Assembly (NCBI GenBank): GCA_964623885.1
Contig: CAZUVM010000085.1
Location: forward strand, 1 to 48,476
Reading direction: 5' to 3'
Length of the DNA stretch: 48,476 nucleotides
Origin: CAZUVM01 sp964623885
GTDB lineage: Bacteria; Verrucomicrobiota; Verrucomicrobiia; Limisphaerales; UBA8199
Below, one piece after another: positions 34,157 through 43,047 of this stretch; the first letter of the stretch is position 1; each line of letters opens with the position of its first letter. Under the pieces are notes generated by a model. That model worked only from the letters and a program-made list of their open reading frames with translations, had not been told where the DNA came from and ran no database searches. Position numbers and translations under genes: made by a program.

Positions 34157-35269
34157 TCACTCGGATCCGTGAACCTTCAGTCCGCCCAGTTCGGCTGTTA
34201 GCTTCTCCAGTTCGGCTTTGTTCTCGGGCAACTGCCCGGCGTTAAATGCCGGCAATAATTTGTCCCAGACGACGTTCAGTTCGGCTTGCATGTCGTGCGT
34301 GTTAGCAGTGATGGCGACAACGGCATCCAAGTCGGGTAAAACGACGCAGAACTGACCATCTTTTCCGTCGCCGCGGAATGCGTTGTGTCGGCAGCGCCAG
34401 AATTGAAATCCGTAGCCCTGGTCCCAATCCCGCGTGGGATCGCTGCCATTGGAAACCTGTTTCGAGGTGGCTTGTTCGACCCAGGCTTCTGGAACGAGCT
34501 GTTTCCCATTCCATTTGCCTTTCTGCAAATAGAGCTGGCCGAACTTGGCAATGTCCTCCGTGCGAATCTTCAATCCCCATCCACCGCAGGAGATGCCTTG
34601 TGGACTAGTGTCCCATTGTGGGTTCTCGATGCCCAGGGGTTCGAACAACCGCGGCCGAAGATAATCGAGCACTGTTTGGCCGGTCACCTTCTGGACAATG
34701 GCCGAGAGCATGTAAGTGCCCACGGAATTGTACAGGAAATGAGTGCCTGGCTTGTGCGGCACGGGGTGGGCAAGAAAGGCCTGCACCCAAACCTCGTTGG
34801 TATCGTGCTTCGGTTCCACCTGGTGCCCGCACGTCATCGTGAGGAGATCGCGCACGCGCATGGCTTTGAGATTGGCTGAAGGCTCGGCCGGACAGTATTC
34901 GGGAAAGAACTTCAGAACCAGGTCGTCGACGCTCAGCTTGCCTTCGGAAACCGCCAGGCCGACGGCAGTCGAAGTGAAACTTTTGCTCAATGACCAAAGC
35001 ACATGGGGCTTGTCGGCTGCCTCGGGCTTCCACCAGGCCTCGGCAACAACGTGTCCATGCCGCACGAGCATGAAACTGTGCATGGTATTCACCTGCTTGT
35101 CGGCGGTCTCGACATAATCACGAATGCCGGCGGAAGAAACCCCCTGCGCCTCAGGTGAGCTGCGCGGCAGGCCGGCATCGGCGGCCTTCGTGGTTATAGC
35201 GGCGGGGACAAGTCCAAGCAGGGCCGCCGTGAGAATGAATTTGCAGGATCGTGCTTCTTGTGGTTTCAC
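34157..35269 (-). CDS. Secreted serine hydrolase of the class C beta-lactamase family
   Basis: The 370-residue protein starts at a GTG (35269). A signal peptide (FILTAALLGLVPAAITTKAA) leads into LPRSSPEAQGVSSAGI and the catalytic SxxK motif in LWSLSKSFTSTAVGLA. The second motif YNS is in HFLYNSVGTYMLSAI, and GWGLKIRTEDIAKFGQLYLQKGKWNGKQLVP is the usual mid-C-terminal stretch. The third motif is replaced by an FRGDGKDGQFCVVLPD region, as in many esterase or peptidase members of this family. True beta-lactamase activity is not implied; a periplasmic esterase or D-amino-peptidase is more likely. It converges with the glycosidase pseudogene. Confidence 0.87.
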   Translation of the reverse strand: MKPQEARSCKFILTAALLGLVPAAITTKAADAGLPRSSPEAQGVSSAGIRDYVETADKQVNTMHSFMLVRHGHVVAEAWWKPEAADKPHVLWSLSKSFTSTAVGLAVSEGKLSVDDLVLKFFPEYCPAEPSANLKAMRVRDLLTMTCGHQVEPKHDTNEVWVQAFLAHPVPHKPGTHFLYNSVGTYMLSAIVQKVTGQTVLDYLRPRLFEPLGIENPQWDTSPQGISCGGWGLKIRTEDIAKFGQLYLQKGKWNGKQLVPEAWVEQATSKQVSNGSDPTRDWDQGYGFQFWRCRHNAFRGDGKDGQFCVVLPDLDAVVAITANTHDMQAELNVVWDKLLPAFNAGQLPENKAELEKLTAELGGLKVHGSE

Positions 35270-35430
35270 AAGCGGAGTGTAGCTTCCATAGGAGTCTGCG
35301 CAAGAATGACCCGCGGACCGATCATTTGGTATGTTTCGAGGTTCTTCTCCGGTTAGCTTGGGCGCGGATCAAGGACGACCAGTATCACTTGACGTTAACG
35401 GTGGTTTACGGGAATTGTGTTCAGTCAATT

Positions 35431-35745
35431 ATGCCGCCAGAAATCTTTCGTGCCAGCCGGTGGACCCGGGGCAATTTCCTTTTCCCCACTTATATCGAGG
35501 TGACAGACAAATCAGTGACACGGCGCAAACGTTCGTGGTTCAGCATGGACGAAATGTCGATCAGCATCGGCAAAGTCGCGTCGGTGCACATCAAGACCGG
35601 CCTGATTTGGTCCGAAATCCTGATTGAATCCTCCGGCGGGACAGACCCGGTTGCGAGCCACGGACATTCAAAGGCAGACGCCGAGCGGATCAAGGAGCTC
35701 ATCAATAACGCTCAGGCAGCGATGGGACAGAAACCGCAGGAATAA
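35431..35745 (+). CDS. Small PH-like domain protein
   Basis: The 104-residue protein from MPPEIFRASRWTRGNFLFPTYIEV has the beta-rich order of bacterial PH-like domains. Strands include YIEVTDKSVTRRKR, SISIGKVASVHIKTGLIWSEILIESSG, and a C-terminal helix KADAERIKELINNAQAAMG. Such domains often bind membranes or proteins, but the specific role is unknown. A longer frame from 35251 includes 60 residues with no domain, so the ATG at 35431 is preferred. It is divergent from the serine hydrolase and converges with the MFS gene, whose stop lies 14 bases beyond its own. Confidence 0.7.
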   Translation: MPPEIFRASRWTRGNFLFPTYIEVTDKSVTRRKRSWFSMDEMSISIGKVASVHIKTGLIWSEILIESSGGTDPVASHGHSKADAERIKELINNAQAAMGQKPQE

Positions 35746-35758
35746 ACCACGGGCTGGC

Positions 35759-37123
35759 TCAGCTCGCATCGAGGCGGCCGTACTTGCGGATTTGTGGCCA
35801 GATAAGCGCCACGGCCATGACGACAATGATGGTGCCGACGCCGCCGGACACGACCGAGATCAGCGCACCCGTGGCAATCGGGTTCCCAATCGTGCGGCCA
35901 AAGATCTGGGCCACCACTCCGGATTCAAACCCACCGAGCTCGTTGGATGTGCCAATGAAAAGGCTATTGACGGCGGAAACGCGTCCGCGTTTCTCATCCG
36001 GGGTGAGCAACTGAACCAATGTGTGGCGCACCACCACGCTGACGTTGTCGGCAACGCCGCAAACGAACAGCATCAACGCCGAGAACCAAAACGAGCGTGA
36101 GAAGCCAAAGAAAATGGTGGCGGCGCCAAAAATGGCCACAGCCCAGAGGAGGGTGCGCCCGGCTTTTTGCAAGGGCGGCCGGTGCGCCAGGATTAGAGCA
36201 CAAAGAAGCGAGCCCAGCGGCAGAGCAGCCTGCAGCAGACCGAGGCGAAGGGCAGCCGGATCGACTTGCAAATCCAGCGTCTTGAGCAGCGCGTGTTGCA
36301 ATAGGCCCAGACCCGTCGGACCGCTCAGAATATCCTGGGCATAGATTGGCAGCAGCGCGGTGGCTCCGCCCAGCAGGACCGCGAACAAATCGAGGGTGAT
36401 CGTCCCGAGGATAATGGGACTGGCAAAGACAAACCGGAAGCCGACGATGAGGCTGGTCAATGTCATTTTCTCTTTGGCGGCAACCACATGCCGTCGACGG
36501 ATCAAGGCAACGAGGGCCAGGCAAAGCACCGAGGCCAAAGCATTGAACGCATAGACCGGGGCCGCGTGGTGCGTCAGGGCAATCATCGCGCCGCCCGCGG
36601 CGGGTCCGATCACGGAAGACAACTGGAAGCTGCCGCTGCTCCAGGTTACTGCGCGCGAGAAATCCTGTCGGGATACCAGGCGCGGCAGGAACGCCGAGCT
36701 GGCGGGCCACAGAAACGTGCGGCCGGTCCCGGCCAAAAACAGACAGAAGTAAATCCAGAGAATGTCCGCTTTGAACCATGAGATTAGCGCCAGGCCGGCA
36801 CTGGCACAGGCGATAATGAAGGTCATGCCGATGATGATTCGCTTACGGTCGTGATTGTCGGCGAAGTGCCCGGCCGGCAGCGTGAAGAGCACCATGGGCA
36901 GCATCTGGGTGAGGCCGACGAGCCCAAGGTTCAAGGCGGAATGGGTCCTAATATAGAGCTCCCAGCCCACCGCCACGGTTAGCATTTGCTGGCCGAGAGA
37001 AGCGATAAACCGACCAACCAAATATAGGAGCAGGTCCCGGTTGCGCAGCACGGCATAAGGATGATCCGCCGAGGACAGGGGCGGCAGATCAGCGGAGTCA
37101 GGTGAGGCGCCGGGATTGGTCAC
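35759..37123 (-). CDS. MFS transporter (EntS-like, MFS_3 type)
   Basis: From the GTG at 37123 the protein has 454 residues and about 12 membrane helices. The first pair begins YAVLRNRDLLLYLVGRFIASLGQQMLTVAVGWELY, and the loop motif GHFADNHDRKRIIIG is the standard MFS loop between helices 2 and 3. The matching half SGPTGLGLLQHALLKTL and RFGRSFWFSAL-like FFGFSRSFWFSALMLF follow, and HTLVQLLTPDEKRGRVSAVNSLFIGTSNELG fits MFS_3 exporters such as EntS. It probably exports a small molecule with proton antiport; substrate unknown. A TTG-initiated longer start is possible but adds a region with no features. infA lies upstream on the same strand, with two hairpins between. Confidence 0.85.
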   Translation of the reverse strand: MTNPGASPDSADLPPLSSADHPYAVLRNRDLLLYLVGRFIASLGQQMLTVAVGWELYIRTHSALNLGLVGLTQMLPMVLFTLPAGHFADNHDRKRIIIGMTFIIACASAGLALISWFKADILWIYFCLFLAGTGRTFLWPASSAFLPRLVSRQDFSRAVTWSSGSFQLSSVIGPAAGGAMIALTHHAAPVYAFNALASVLCLALVALIRRRHVVAAKEKMTLTSLIVGFRFVFASPIILGTITLDLFAVLLGGATALLPIYAQDILSGPTGLGLLQHALLKTLDLQVDPAALRLGLLQAALPLGSLLCALILAHRPPLQKAGRTLLWAVAIFGAATIFFGFSRSFWFSALMLFVCGVADNVSVVVRHTLVQLLTPDEKRGRVSAVNSLFIGTSNELGGFESGVVAQIFGRTIGNPIATGALISVVSGGVGTIIVVMAVALIWPQIRKYGRLDAS

Positions 37124-37167
37124 GGTGGCAGGACTATAGCGGCTGGAAATCCGCTTCAAAGCAAAAC

Positions 37168-37238
37168 AATGCGGCGGCACCCTCGCGATGCCGCCGCATT
37201 CCAACAACAACAACTCGCAGCTCCCCCTTGGCGAGTTG
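37168..37238 (-). terminator. Two hairpins between infA and the MFS gene; the first is the likely terminator
   Basis: AATGCGGCGGCA (37168-37179) pairs with TGCCGCCGCATT (37189-37200), a 12-bp perfect stem followed on the minus strand by GTTTTGCTTTG. A second stem, CAACTCGC (37211-37218) / GCGAGTTG (37231-37238), lies nearer infA. Together they should end the infA transcript. Confidence 0.65.
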
Positions 37239-37323
37239 CGGCAAATAATGCTCGAAGTGCAAAGATTCGCTATGGGGCAGATACCCCAGGGTGGAAATCC
37301 GCAGGTCGAAGCGAAGGGACAGC

Positions 37324-37542
37324 TTACTTCAGCCGGTACGTAATGCGCGCTTTGCTTAAGTCGTAAGGCGACATTTCAATCCGCACGCGGTCGCCAACGG
37401 TGAGGCGGACGAAATGTTTGCGCATTTTACCCGAGAGATGGGCCAGCACCTCATGCTGGTTGTCGAGCTTGACTCGGAACATGGTCCCCGGAAGCACCGT
37501 GGAAATGGTGCCTTCAAGTTCGATTGGTTGTTCGGTGCTCAT
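37324..37542 (-). CDS. infA: Translation initiation factor IF-1
   Basis: From the ATG at 37542 the product is 72 residues, the exact usual IF-1 length. MSTEQPIELEGTISTVLPGTMFRVKLDN and HEVLAHLSGKMRKHFVRLTVGDRVRIEMSPYDLSKARITYRLK cover the whole S1-like OB fold. It assists start-codon selection on the 30S subunit. The longer open frame upstream has no matching domain and is ignored. The gene stands apart from ribosomal-protein genes, which is common in some phyla. A strong hairpin follows. Confidence 0.97.
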   Translation of the reverse strand: MSTEQPIELEGTISTVLPGTMFRVKLDNQHEVLAHLSGKMRKHFVRLTVGDRVRIEMSPYDLSKARITYRLK

Positions 37543-37698
37543 TTGCAGCGGATACCGGGTTCCGTCAAGCCCGACAAATTTCCCATTTTTCCAGTTGAAA
37601 GCAAGACGTTTGTAAGCCGGTTGAGAGCAATCTGCCAGCCCGTGAGGCATGATTCGGAACCATGGAAGAGCCGGAAACAACTCTTCAACAGCGGGTCA

Positions 37699-39291
37699 TC
37701 AAGCATCCGCTTTTGTCCATCCCCCGTCCAACACCCGCCAGATCTGGCGCTGGTTATCGTCGCGCAGTTCGACCGGCAACGCTGACTGGGGAAAGTTTTG
37801 AAAACAAACCGGTCGGGCGAAGCGTTTAATGGCGGCGGTGCCTACCGAGGTGGACCGACCGTCGGTGGTAGCGGGATACGGCCCGCCGTGCTGCATCGCC
37901 GGACAAACTTCGACTCCAGTGGGAAAACCGTTGAAGACCAGCCGGCCCGCTTTTTGTTCGAGCAGCGAAATGAGTTTTTGATGCCGGCGGAGGTCGGCTT
38001 CGGTGCCGTGGATTGTGGCAGTCAATTGACCCGGAAGTTGGCGAGCGATTTCTCCCAGTTCCTGAGAGGAACCGCAAGCGACCAGGAGGGTAGCCGGCCC
38101 GAAGATCTCGTCGCGAAGGATGTCATTTGCCTGGAAACTCGCAGCATCCGTGCTGAGAAGAACCGCTGGAACTTGTGCCCCGGTTGGAGCGGCCGCAGAT
38201 TTAGCAAGCCCACGCACGCCGGGCGCGCGTTCAGCGCGACCAACGCTATCGGCAAATCGCTCGCAGAGCCCGGGGTAGAGCATCGTCCCGGGCGAAGCAG
38301 CCACAACTGCCTTTGCCGCCGCAGCAGTGAATGCTTCAAATCCCGCGCCCGGCGCAGCAAACACCAGGCCGGGATTGGTGCAGAATTGACCTACGCCCAG
38401 GGTGACGGACTGAATCAAACCTTGAGCGACAGCTTCCGCCCGTTGTTCGAGCGCGCCGGGCAAAATGAACACCGGGTTGGTGCTGCCCATTTCGGCATAA
38501 ACCGGGATCGGCTCGGGCCTCGCCGCAGCGGCATTGAATAACGCACGCCCGGCGCGCTGAGATCCCGTGAACCCGACGGCCTTGGTTGCCGGGTGCCGAA
38601 CGAGGCGCAGGCTGACTTCGTGACTGCCACCATGACCATGCAGCATCGAGAAGACCCCAGCCGGCATACCGGCCGCGCCGGCGGCGGCAACGATTGCACT
38701 CGCCACCAATTCGGACGTGCCGGGGTGACCGGAATGTGATTTAACAATCACCGGATTGCCCGCCGCCAAAGCGGAGGCGGTGTCTCCACCCGCGACGGAG
38801 AAGGCCAAGGGAAAATTGCTCGCCGAGAAAACCACTACCGGGCCAATGGGGACAAGCTTGCGGCGAAGATCAGGTTTGGGCAACGGCTTGCGTTCCGGCT
38901 GAGCGCGATCGATGGTTGCTTCGACCCAGGAACCCTCGCGCACCAGATCAGCGAACATTTTAAGCTGGTAGACGGTGCGCGCCCGTTCGCCGGTTAATCG
39001 CGCTTCCGGCAGCGCCGTTTCCGCGTGGGCGCGTTGAATCAACGAGTCGCCGAGCTTCATGATTTCTTCCGCGATTCGGTCGAGAAAGGCCGCGATCTTG
39101 TCGCTCGGGATCTCGCGATAAGCTTCAAAAGCAAGGACTGCGGACTCGAGCGCCAGATCAATCTCCGCTGGAGTTGCCTCATGGAATTCCGGTGGCAGAG
39201 CGCGGCCGTCGGCGGCCGAAGAGGCGCTAAACTTCGGTCCTGCGCCGGTTGAGATCTTGCCGGCAATTATATTTTGACCATGCAATGACAT
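37699..39291 (-). CDS. Alpha-ketoglutarate-semialdehyde-type (NADP) aldehyde dehydrogenase
   Basis: From the ATG at 39291 the protein has 530 residues, near the usual 525 of this ALDH group. It has VVFSASNFPLAFSVAGGDTASALAAGNPVIVKSHSGHPGTSELV, GFTGSQRAGRALFNAAAARPEPIPVYAEMGSTNPVFILP with the catalytic Glu, and GVGQFCTNPGLVFA with the catalytic Cys. The YAEMGSTNP and QFCTNPG contexts are typical of KGSADH enzymes, which oxidise 2,5-dioxopentanoate to 2-oxoglutarate in sugar-acid breakdown. The longer open frame to 40236 is antisense to the lptD-like gene and not part of it. The frameshifted enolase at 705 belongs to a family used in the same type of pathway, but the two are far apart. Confidence 0.9.
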   Translation of the reverse strand: MSLHGQNIIAGKISTGAGPKFSASSAADGRALPPEFHEATPAEIDLALESAVLAFEAYREIPSDKIAAFLDRIAEEIMKLGDSLIQRAHAETALPEARLTGERARTVYQLKMFADLVREGSWVEATIDRAQPERKPLPKPDLRRKLVPIGPVVVFSASNFPLAFSVAGGDTASALAAGNPVIVKSHSGHPGTSELVASAIVAAAGAAGMPAGVFSMLHGHGGSHEVSLRLVRHPATKAVGFTGSQRAGRALFNAAAARPEPIPVYAEMGSTNPVFILPGALEQRAEAVAQGLIQSVTLGVGQFCTNPGLVFAAPGAGFEAFTAAAAKAVVAASPGTMLYPGLCERFADSVGRAERAPGVRGLAKSAAAPTGAQVPAVLLSTDAASFQANDILRDEIFGPATLLVACGSSQELGEIARQLPGQLTATIHGTEADLRRHQKLISLLEQKAGRLVFNGFPTGVEVCPAMQHGGPYPATTDGRSTSVGTAAIKRFARPVCFQNFPQSALPVELRDDNQRQIWRVLDGGWTKADA

Positions 39292-39441
39292 ATGCGGATC
39301 CGTTAACAACCCGAAGCGAGTTGGGTTGTGGGTTGCACCATATCTGAATGAGCGCACAAAGCAAGTGAGGCGGCAACTCTTGCGGTCACGGAGCTTTGCT
39401 CTTGGCACCTTGTAAGCCTTCTGGTTAGCTCGGCGCGCCGC

Positions 39442-41661
39442 ATGAAACACCTCGTTGTTCTTGTCGCCCTGCTGCTGTCGGCGCTCCCGTGTGCTTTGCG
39501 GGCGCAAGAAGCACCACAGGTCGAATGGGACATCCGTTCGCGGCGCACCGGCACGGGCGAGCAAGGGGTGTTGATCAACATGAACACTGGCGACTTTATC
39601 GCCACCAATGGAGTTATGGTTCGCTATGGTGAAGCCGTGCTGACGGCCGAGCGGGTCGCCGGCAACCGAAATACCGGACAGGTGGTGGCTGACGGTCAGG
39701 TCCGTGTTCAACAAGGCGAGCAGCTCTGGGCCAGCGAGCACCTCCGCTACAATTTCAAAACGCACCAGATGGAAGCGGAACAGTTCCGCACGGGTAGCGA
39801 GCCGTTTTTCGCCGCGGGCCAGGGGCTCCACGCCGATATCACTAATCATGTGTATGTCGGCACGAACGCGATGATTACCGCGGATGACATTGCCGAGCCG
39901 GCGATCAAAGTGCGCGCCAGCCGCATCAAAATTATCCCGAACAAAAAATTCGAAGCTTACAACGCGATCCTGTATTTGGGGGATATTCCGGTATTTTATT
40001 TTCCGTACTACACACGCAACCTGGGCAAGAACGCCAATAACTTTAACTTCCTGCCCGGGTATCGCAGCCTTTTCGGGCCTTTTATTCTGGGCAGTTATAC
40101 CTGGTACCTGGCGCCGGAGCTCAGCGGTGTTACGCGCCTGGATTACCGCGAGAAACGGGGCCCGGGCGTGGGACAGGATCTGACATACAATTTGGGGCCC
40201 TGGGGTGAAGGCACGTTCAATTACTACTATACGCATGATAAGGACCCGAATGCAGATGAGTTGGACGTGCCAATCCCTGAAAATCGCCAGCGGGTGGACT
40301 TTTCATACCAGGCAAATCCCGCCACGAACCTTTACGTGAAAAGCGTAGTGCGCTACGAGAGCGACGCCGCAATGGTGCGGGACTTTTTCGAAGGCGAGTA
40401 CCGCAAGGATCCGCAGCCAAACAGTTATTTTGAAGCCAATAAGTTCTGGCAGAACTTCAGCGTCGACGCCTATGTCGAGCCGCGGTTGAACAGCTTTCTG
40501 GAAACCGTCGAGCGGCTCCCGGACATCAAGATCACGGGTTATCGCCAGGAAATCGGCGCCACGCCGCTTTACTACGAAAGCGAAAGCTCGGTGGGTTATT
40601 ACCGGCGGGTGTTCGCTGAAGACGCGGGTTCGAACGGACCGCCGCCGGGGTTGAACTACGAAGCCGCGCGCGCAGACACTTTTCACCAAATCGTGCTGCC
40701 GGAAACGCTTTTCGGCTGGCTCAATGTGACCCCGCGCTTGGGCGGGCGCCTGACTTACTACAGCCAGGCCACTGGACCGGGAGCGACAACCGACGACGAG
40801 TATCGCGGGGTTTTTAATACCGGCGCAGAGGTCTCTTTCAAAGCTTCCCGCGTGTGGCCGCAATTCCAAAGCCAGCTTTTAGAAGCAGACGGTCTGCGGC
40901 ATATCATCGAGCCTTCGGCGGATTACGTTTATGTGCCGAAGCCCAGCACACCGCCCAGCCAATTGCCTCAATTTGACTACGAACTGCCCAGCCTGCGGCT
41001 GCTGCCCAATGAGTTTCCGGATTTTAACTCGATCGATTCAATTGACAGCCAAAACGTAATTCGCTGGGGATTGCAAAACAAACTACAGACCAAACGTGAA
41101 GGGGCCGTGGTGAACCTGCTCAATTGGAATGTCTACGCAGATTGGCGCCTGACGCCCAACCCGCAGCAGACCACATTTTCGGACATTTACTCGGACTTTA
41201 CCATTCATCCGCGTTCCTGGCTTACCCTTGAGTCGCTGATCCGCTATGCACCAAATGACGGTCATTTGAATATGTCCTATTCGACCTTTACGATTCGGCC
41301 TAACACGATTTGGAGCTGGAGCCTGGGACAGTATTATTTGCGTGACGATTTTAGCGGCCCGCTGGCGATCGGGCCCGGAAACAACGTTTTCAGCAGCACG
41401 CTGTTCTTCCGCCTCAACGAGAACTGGGGCTTTCGCATGGCCCATTACTATAACGCCGATACCAGCACCTTACAGGAACAGTCCTACTCGGTTTACCGCG
41501 ATATGCGAAGCTGGACAGCCGCGCTCTCGTTTCTAGTTCGCAAGAATGTTTTTGGACCGGAAGATTACACCGTAGCTTTCACATTTTCTCTCAAGGCATA
41601 TCCGCGCTTCCCGTTGGGCGGGGAAACGGGCGCGGGCCCGTACTCGCTGCTGGGCGGTTGA
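39442..41661 (+). CDS. lptD: LPS-assembly protein LptD-like outer-membrane protein
   Basis: The 739-residue product has a signal peptide (LVVLVALLLSALPCALRAQ). An N-terminal OstA/LptA-like domain (about 45-190) reads DFIATNGVMVRYGEAVLTAERVAGNRNTGQVVADGQVRVQQGEQLWASEHLRYNFKT. A large beta-barrel follows, with LYLGDIPVFYFPYYTRNLG marking the domain junction seen in LptD. The barrel strands are rich in aromatics, and the last are FRMAHYYN and WTAALSFLVRK. It inserts lipopolysaccharide or a related glycolipid into the outer membrane. The partner LptE is not visible. The gene is divergent from the aldehyde dehydrogenase, 150 bases apart. Confidence 0.85.
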   Translation: MKHLVVLVALLLSALPCALRAQEAPQVEWDIRSRRTGTGEQGVLINMNTGDFIATNGVMVRYGEAVLTAERVAGNRNTGQVVADGQVRVQQGEQLWASEHLRYNFKTHQMEAEQFRTGSEPFFAAGQGLHADITNHVYVGTNAMITADDIAEPAIKVRASRIKIIPNKKFEAYNAILYLGDIPVFYFPYYTRNLGKNANNFNFLPGYRSLFGPFILGSYTWYLAPELSGVTRLDYREKRGPGVGQDLTYNLGPWGEGTFNYYYTHDKDPNADELDVPIPENRQRVDFSYQANPATNLYVKSVVRYESDAAMVRDFFEGEYRKDPQPNSYFEANKFWQNFSVDAYVEPRLNSFLETVERLPDIKITGYRQEIGATPLYYESESSVGYYRRVFAEDAGSNGPPPGLNYEAARADTFHQIVLPETLFGWLNVTPRLGGRLTYYSQATGPGATTDDEYRGVFNTGAEVSFKASRVWPQFQSQLLEADGLRHIIEPSADYVYVPKPSTPPSQLPQFDYELPSLRLLPNEFPDFNSIDSIDSQNVIRWGLQNKLQTKREGAVVNLLNWNVYADWRLTPNPQQTTFSDIYSDFTIHPRSWLTLESLIRYAPNDGHLNMSYSTFTIRPNTIWSWSLGQYYLRDDFSGPLAIGPGNNVFSSTLFFRLNENWGFRMAHYYNADTSTLQEQSYSVYRDMRSWTAALSFLVRKNVFGPEDYTVAFTFSLKAYPRFPLGGETGAGPYSLLGG

Positions 41662-41761
41662 GGCTTTGCGGCTTCGTCCAAAGTAGAAAATTAAACTGGC
41701 GCGGGCACAATACCCCATGGCCTGCCGGGTGTGCGGGCGTACTCTAACCGGAAGGAAAACT

Positions 41762-42238
41762 ATGGGTAATTTCAAAAAATGGATGGTTCTGAGCGGTTTG
41801 GGCATTGCCGTAGCAGGTGGTCTAACCGGTTGCGCGGAAATGCACGAACGCGAAGCAAGAAACACTGGCCGAACAACGGCGCAAGTCGTAACCGACGATG
41901 CCACGGATCGGCGGGTAAAGGACGCGCTGCACAATTCGCCGATTTACAAGTTCCCCGGCGTTGGAGTGCAGACGTTTAACAGCGTGGTTCAGCTCAATGG
42001 GTTCGTCGACAGCGACAACCAGAAGCGTGCGGCGGAGGACATCACCAAGACCGTTCCCGGGGTGCAGCGGGTGGTGAATAACATCGCGATTAAAGCCGAG
42101 GTTGCCCCGACCGGCCGGACCGACGGTGCTTATCGCGCGCCAATCATCAATTCCAATCAGGAAGCGCCGCAACCGCAAACGGCGCCGCAAACAGAACCGC
42201 CGCCGCCGCAGAATTCGGCCAATCCGCCACCGCGATAG
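41762..42238 (+). CDS. BON-domain lipoprotein with proline-rich tail
   Basis: From the ATG at 41762 the product has 158 residues; GGAAGGA lies seven bases upstream, which decides this start. MGNFKKWMVLSGLGIAVAGGLTGC is a lipoprotein signal (lipobox GLTGC). One BON domain (about 44-116) reads TDRRVKDALHNSPIYKFPGVGVQTFNSVVQLNGFVDSDNQKRAAEDITKTVPGVQRVVNNI. The tail is rich in Gln and Pro. Periplasmic or surface membrane attachment is likely. It is the second BON lipoprotein of the window (the other is at 16890) and lies directly after the lptD-like gene on the same strand. Confidence 0.85.
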   Translation: MGNFKKWMVLSGLGIAVAGGLTGCAEMHEREARNTGRTTAQVVTDDATDRRVKDALHNSPIYKFPGVGVQTFNSVVQLNGFVDSDNQKRAAEDITKTVPGVQRVVNNIAIKAEVAPTGRTDGAYRAPIINSNQEAPQPQTAPQTEPPPPQNSANPPPR

Positions 42239-42262
42239 ATGGGCGATGAATGATTGGCGGTA

Positions 42263-42282
42263 GGACGCCGTCCCCGGCGTCC
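42263..42282. terminator. 8-bp hairpin between convergent genes
   Basis: GGACGCCG (42263-42270), loop TCCC, CGGCGTCC (42275-42282) sits between the stop codons of the BON gene (42238) and pyrE (42292). Without a T-run it may act weakly in both directions. Its stem repeats that at 2064-2085. Confidence 0.45.
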
Positions 42283-42291
42283 CCGTCTCAT

Positions 42292-42858
42292 TTACTTGCT
42301 GCCGGGTTTTTGAGGCGGCAGCGCGGCGAGATCCGCGGGCAGTTGGTCGGCGGGAAAGGCTTCGACCTGCAACGTGATTAAACTAGCCGCTGGCACGCCG
42401 AAACTCACAGCGCCGCCGGAGCGATCCACCGCCATCGCGACACCGACGACGTGACCACGGTTAGCACGCACAATGTCGATAGTCTCCTGCACGCGACCGC
42501 CTTTGGTGACGACATCTTCAACGACCAAAATCTTTTCTCCAGGAGCAATCACAAACCCACGGCGCAGCGCGAGTTTGCCGTCTTCTTTCTCGACGAAAAT
42601 AAATCGCAGGCCTAATTGACGCGCCACTTCCTGGCCGAGCACGAGGCCGCCCATCGCGGGTGACACGACGGTTACAGCGCCAAGCCCGCGAACTTTGTCG
42701 GCCAATTCGCGGCCGAGCTTTTCGACTGTGGGCATTTGTTGCAGCGCCAGCGCGCACTGGAAGTATTGCCGGCTGTGCAACCCGCTACGCAGGACAAAAT
42801 GGCCTTCCAACAGCGCTCCCGTGGAACGAAAAACTCCCAGAATTTCTGATTGTGTCAT
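42292..42858 (-). CDS. pyrE: Orotate phosphoribosyltransferase
   Basis: The 188-residue enzyme forms orotidine monophosphate from orotate and PRPP in pyrimidine synthesis. Hallmarks are GHFVLRSGLHSRQYFQCALALQ, PAMGGLVLGQEVARQLGLRFIFVEKEDGKLALRRGF and the PRPP loop ILVVEDVVTKGGRVQETI. The ATG at 42858 is preferred to a TTG two codons earlier. The length matches the short-form PyrE. It is on the same strand as the LbH gene upstream (43048), but an array of hairpins lies between. Confidence 0.95.
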   Translation of the reverse strand: MTQSEILGVFRSTGALLEGHFVLRSGLHSRQYFQCALALQQMPTVEKLGRELADKVRGLGAVTVVSPAMGGLVLGQEVARQLGLRFIFVEKEDGKLALRRGFVIAPGEKILVVEDVVTKGGRVQETIDIVRANRGHVVGVAMAVDRSGGAVSFGVPAASLITLQVEAFPADQLPADLAALPPQKPGSK

Positions 42859-42943
42859 GCCCAAAGACTACGAGGGCATTCGGGAAATCCAAGCAGGAAG
42901 CCGGAATGGCACAACCAGCCTCAGCTGGCAGGTATGGCAGGTT

Positions 42944-43046
42944 CGCAGGCTTCCAGCCTGCGGGCCAGGGGGTAGACTTGCACTCCGGACTAGTCGAGTA
43001 GTTCGCCGACTCGGAGGTCGGCGATACAGCAGGCTCGGAGGCCTGC
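42944..43046. repeat. Array of three hairpins with GCAGGC/CGCCGAC stems
   Basis: CGCAGGCT-TCC-AGCCTGCG (42944-42962), CGCCGAC-TCGGAG-GTCGGCG (43004-43023) and GCAGGC-TCGGAG-GCCTGC (43029-43046). Two loops are identical (TCGGAG) while stems differ, which is the mark of one mobile hairpin family. The array reaches the stop codon of the 43048 gene. The element at 23370-23449 is related. Confidence 0.75.
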
Positions 43047-43047
43047 G

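Noticed and set aside
34157..35269. Antibiotic-resistance beta-lactamase
   Set aside because: SxxK and YxN motifs alone occur in many esterases and peptidases of this fold; the KTG-type third motif is not seen.
39292..40236. N-terminal extension of the aldehyde dehydrogenase frame
   Set aside because: This part is antisense to the lptD-like gene and has no ALDH similarity; the family start fits the ATG at 39291.
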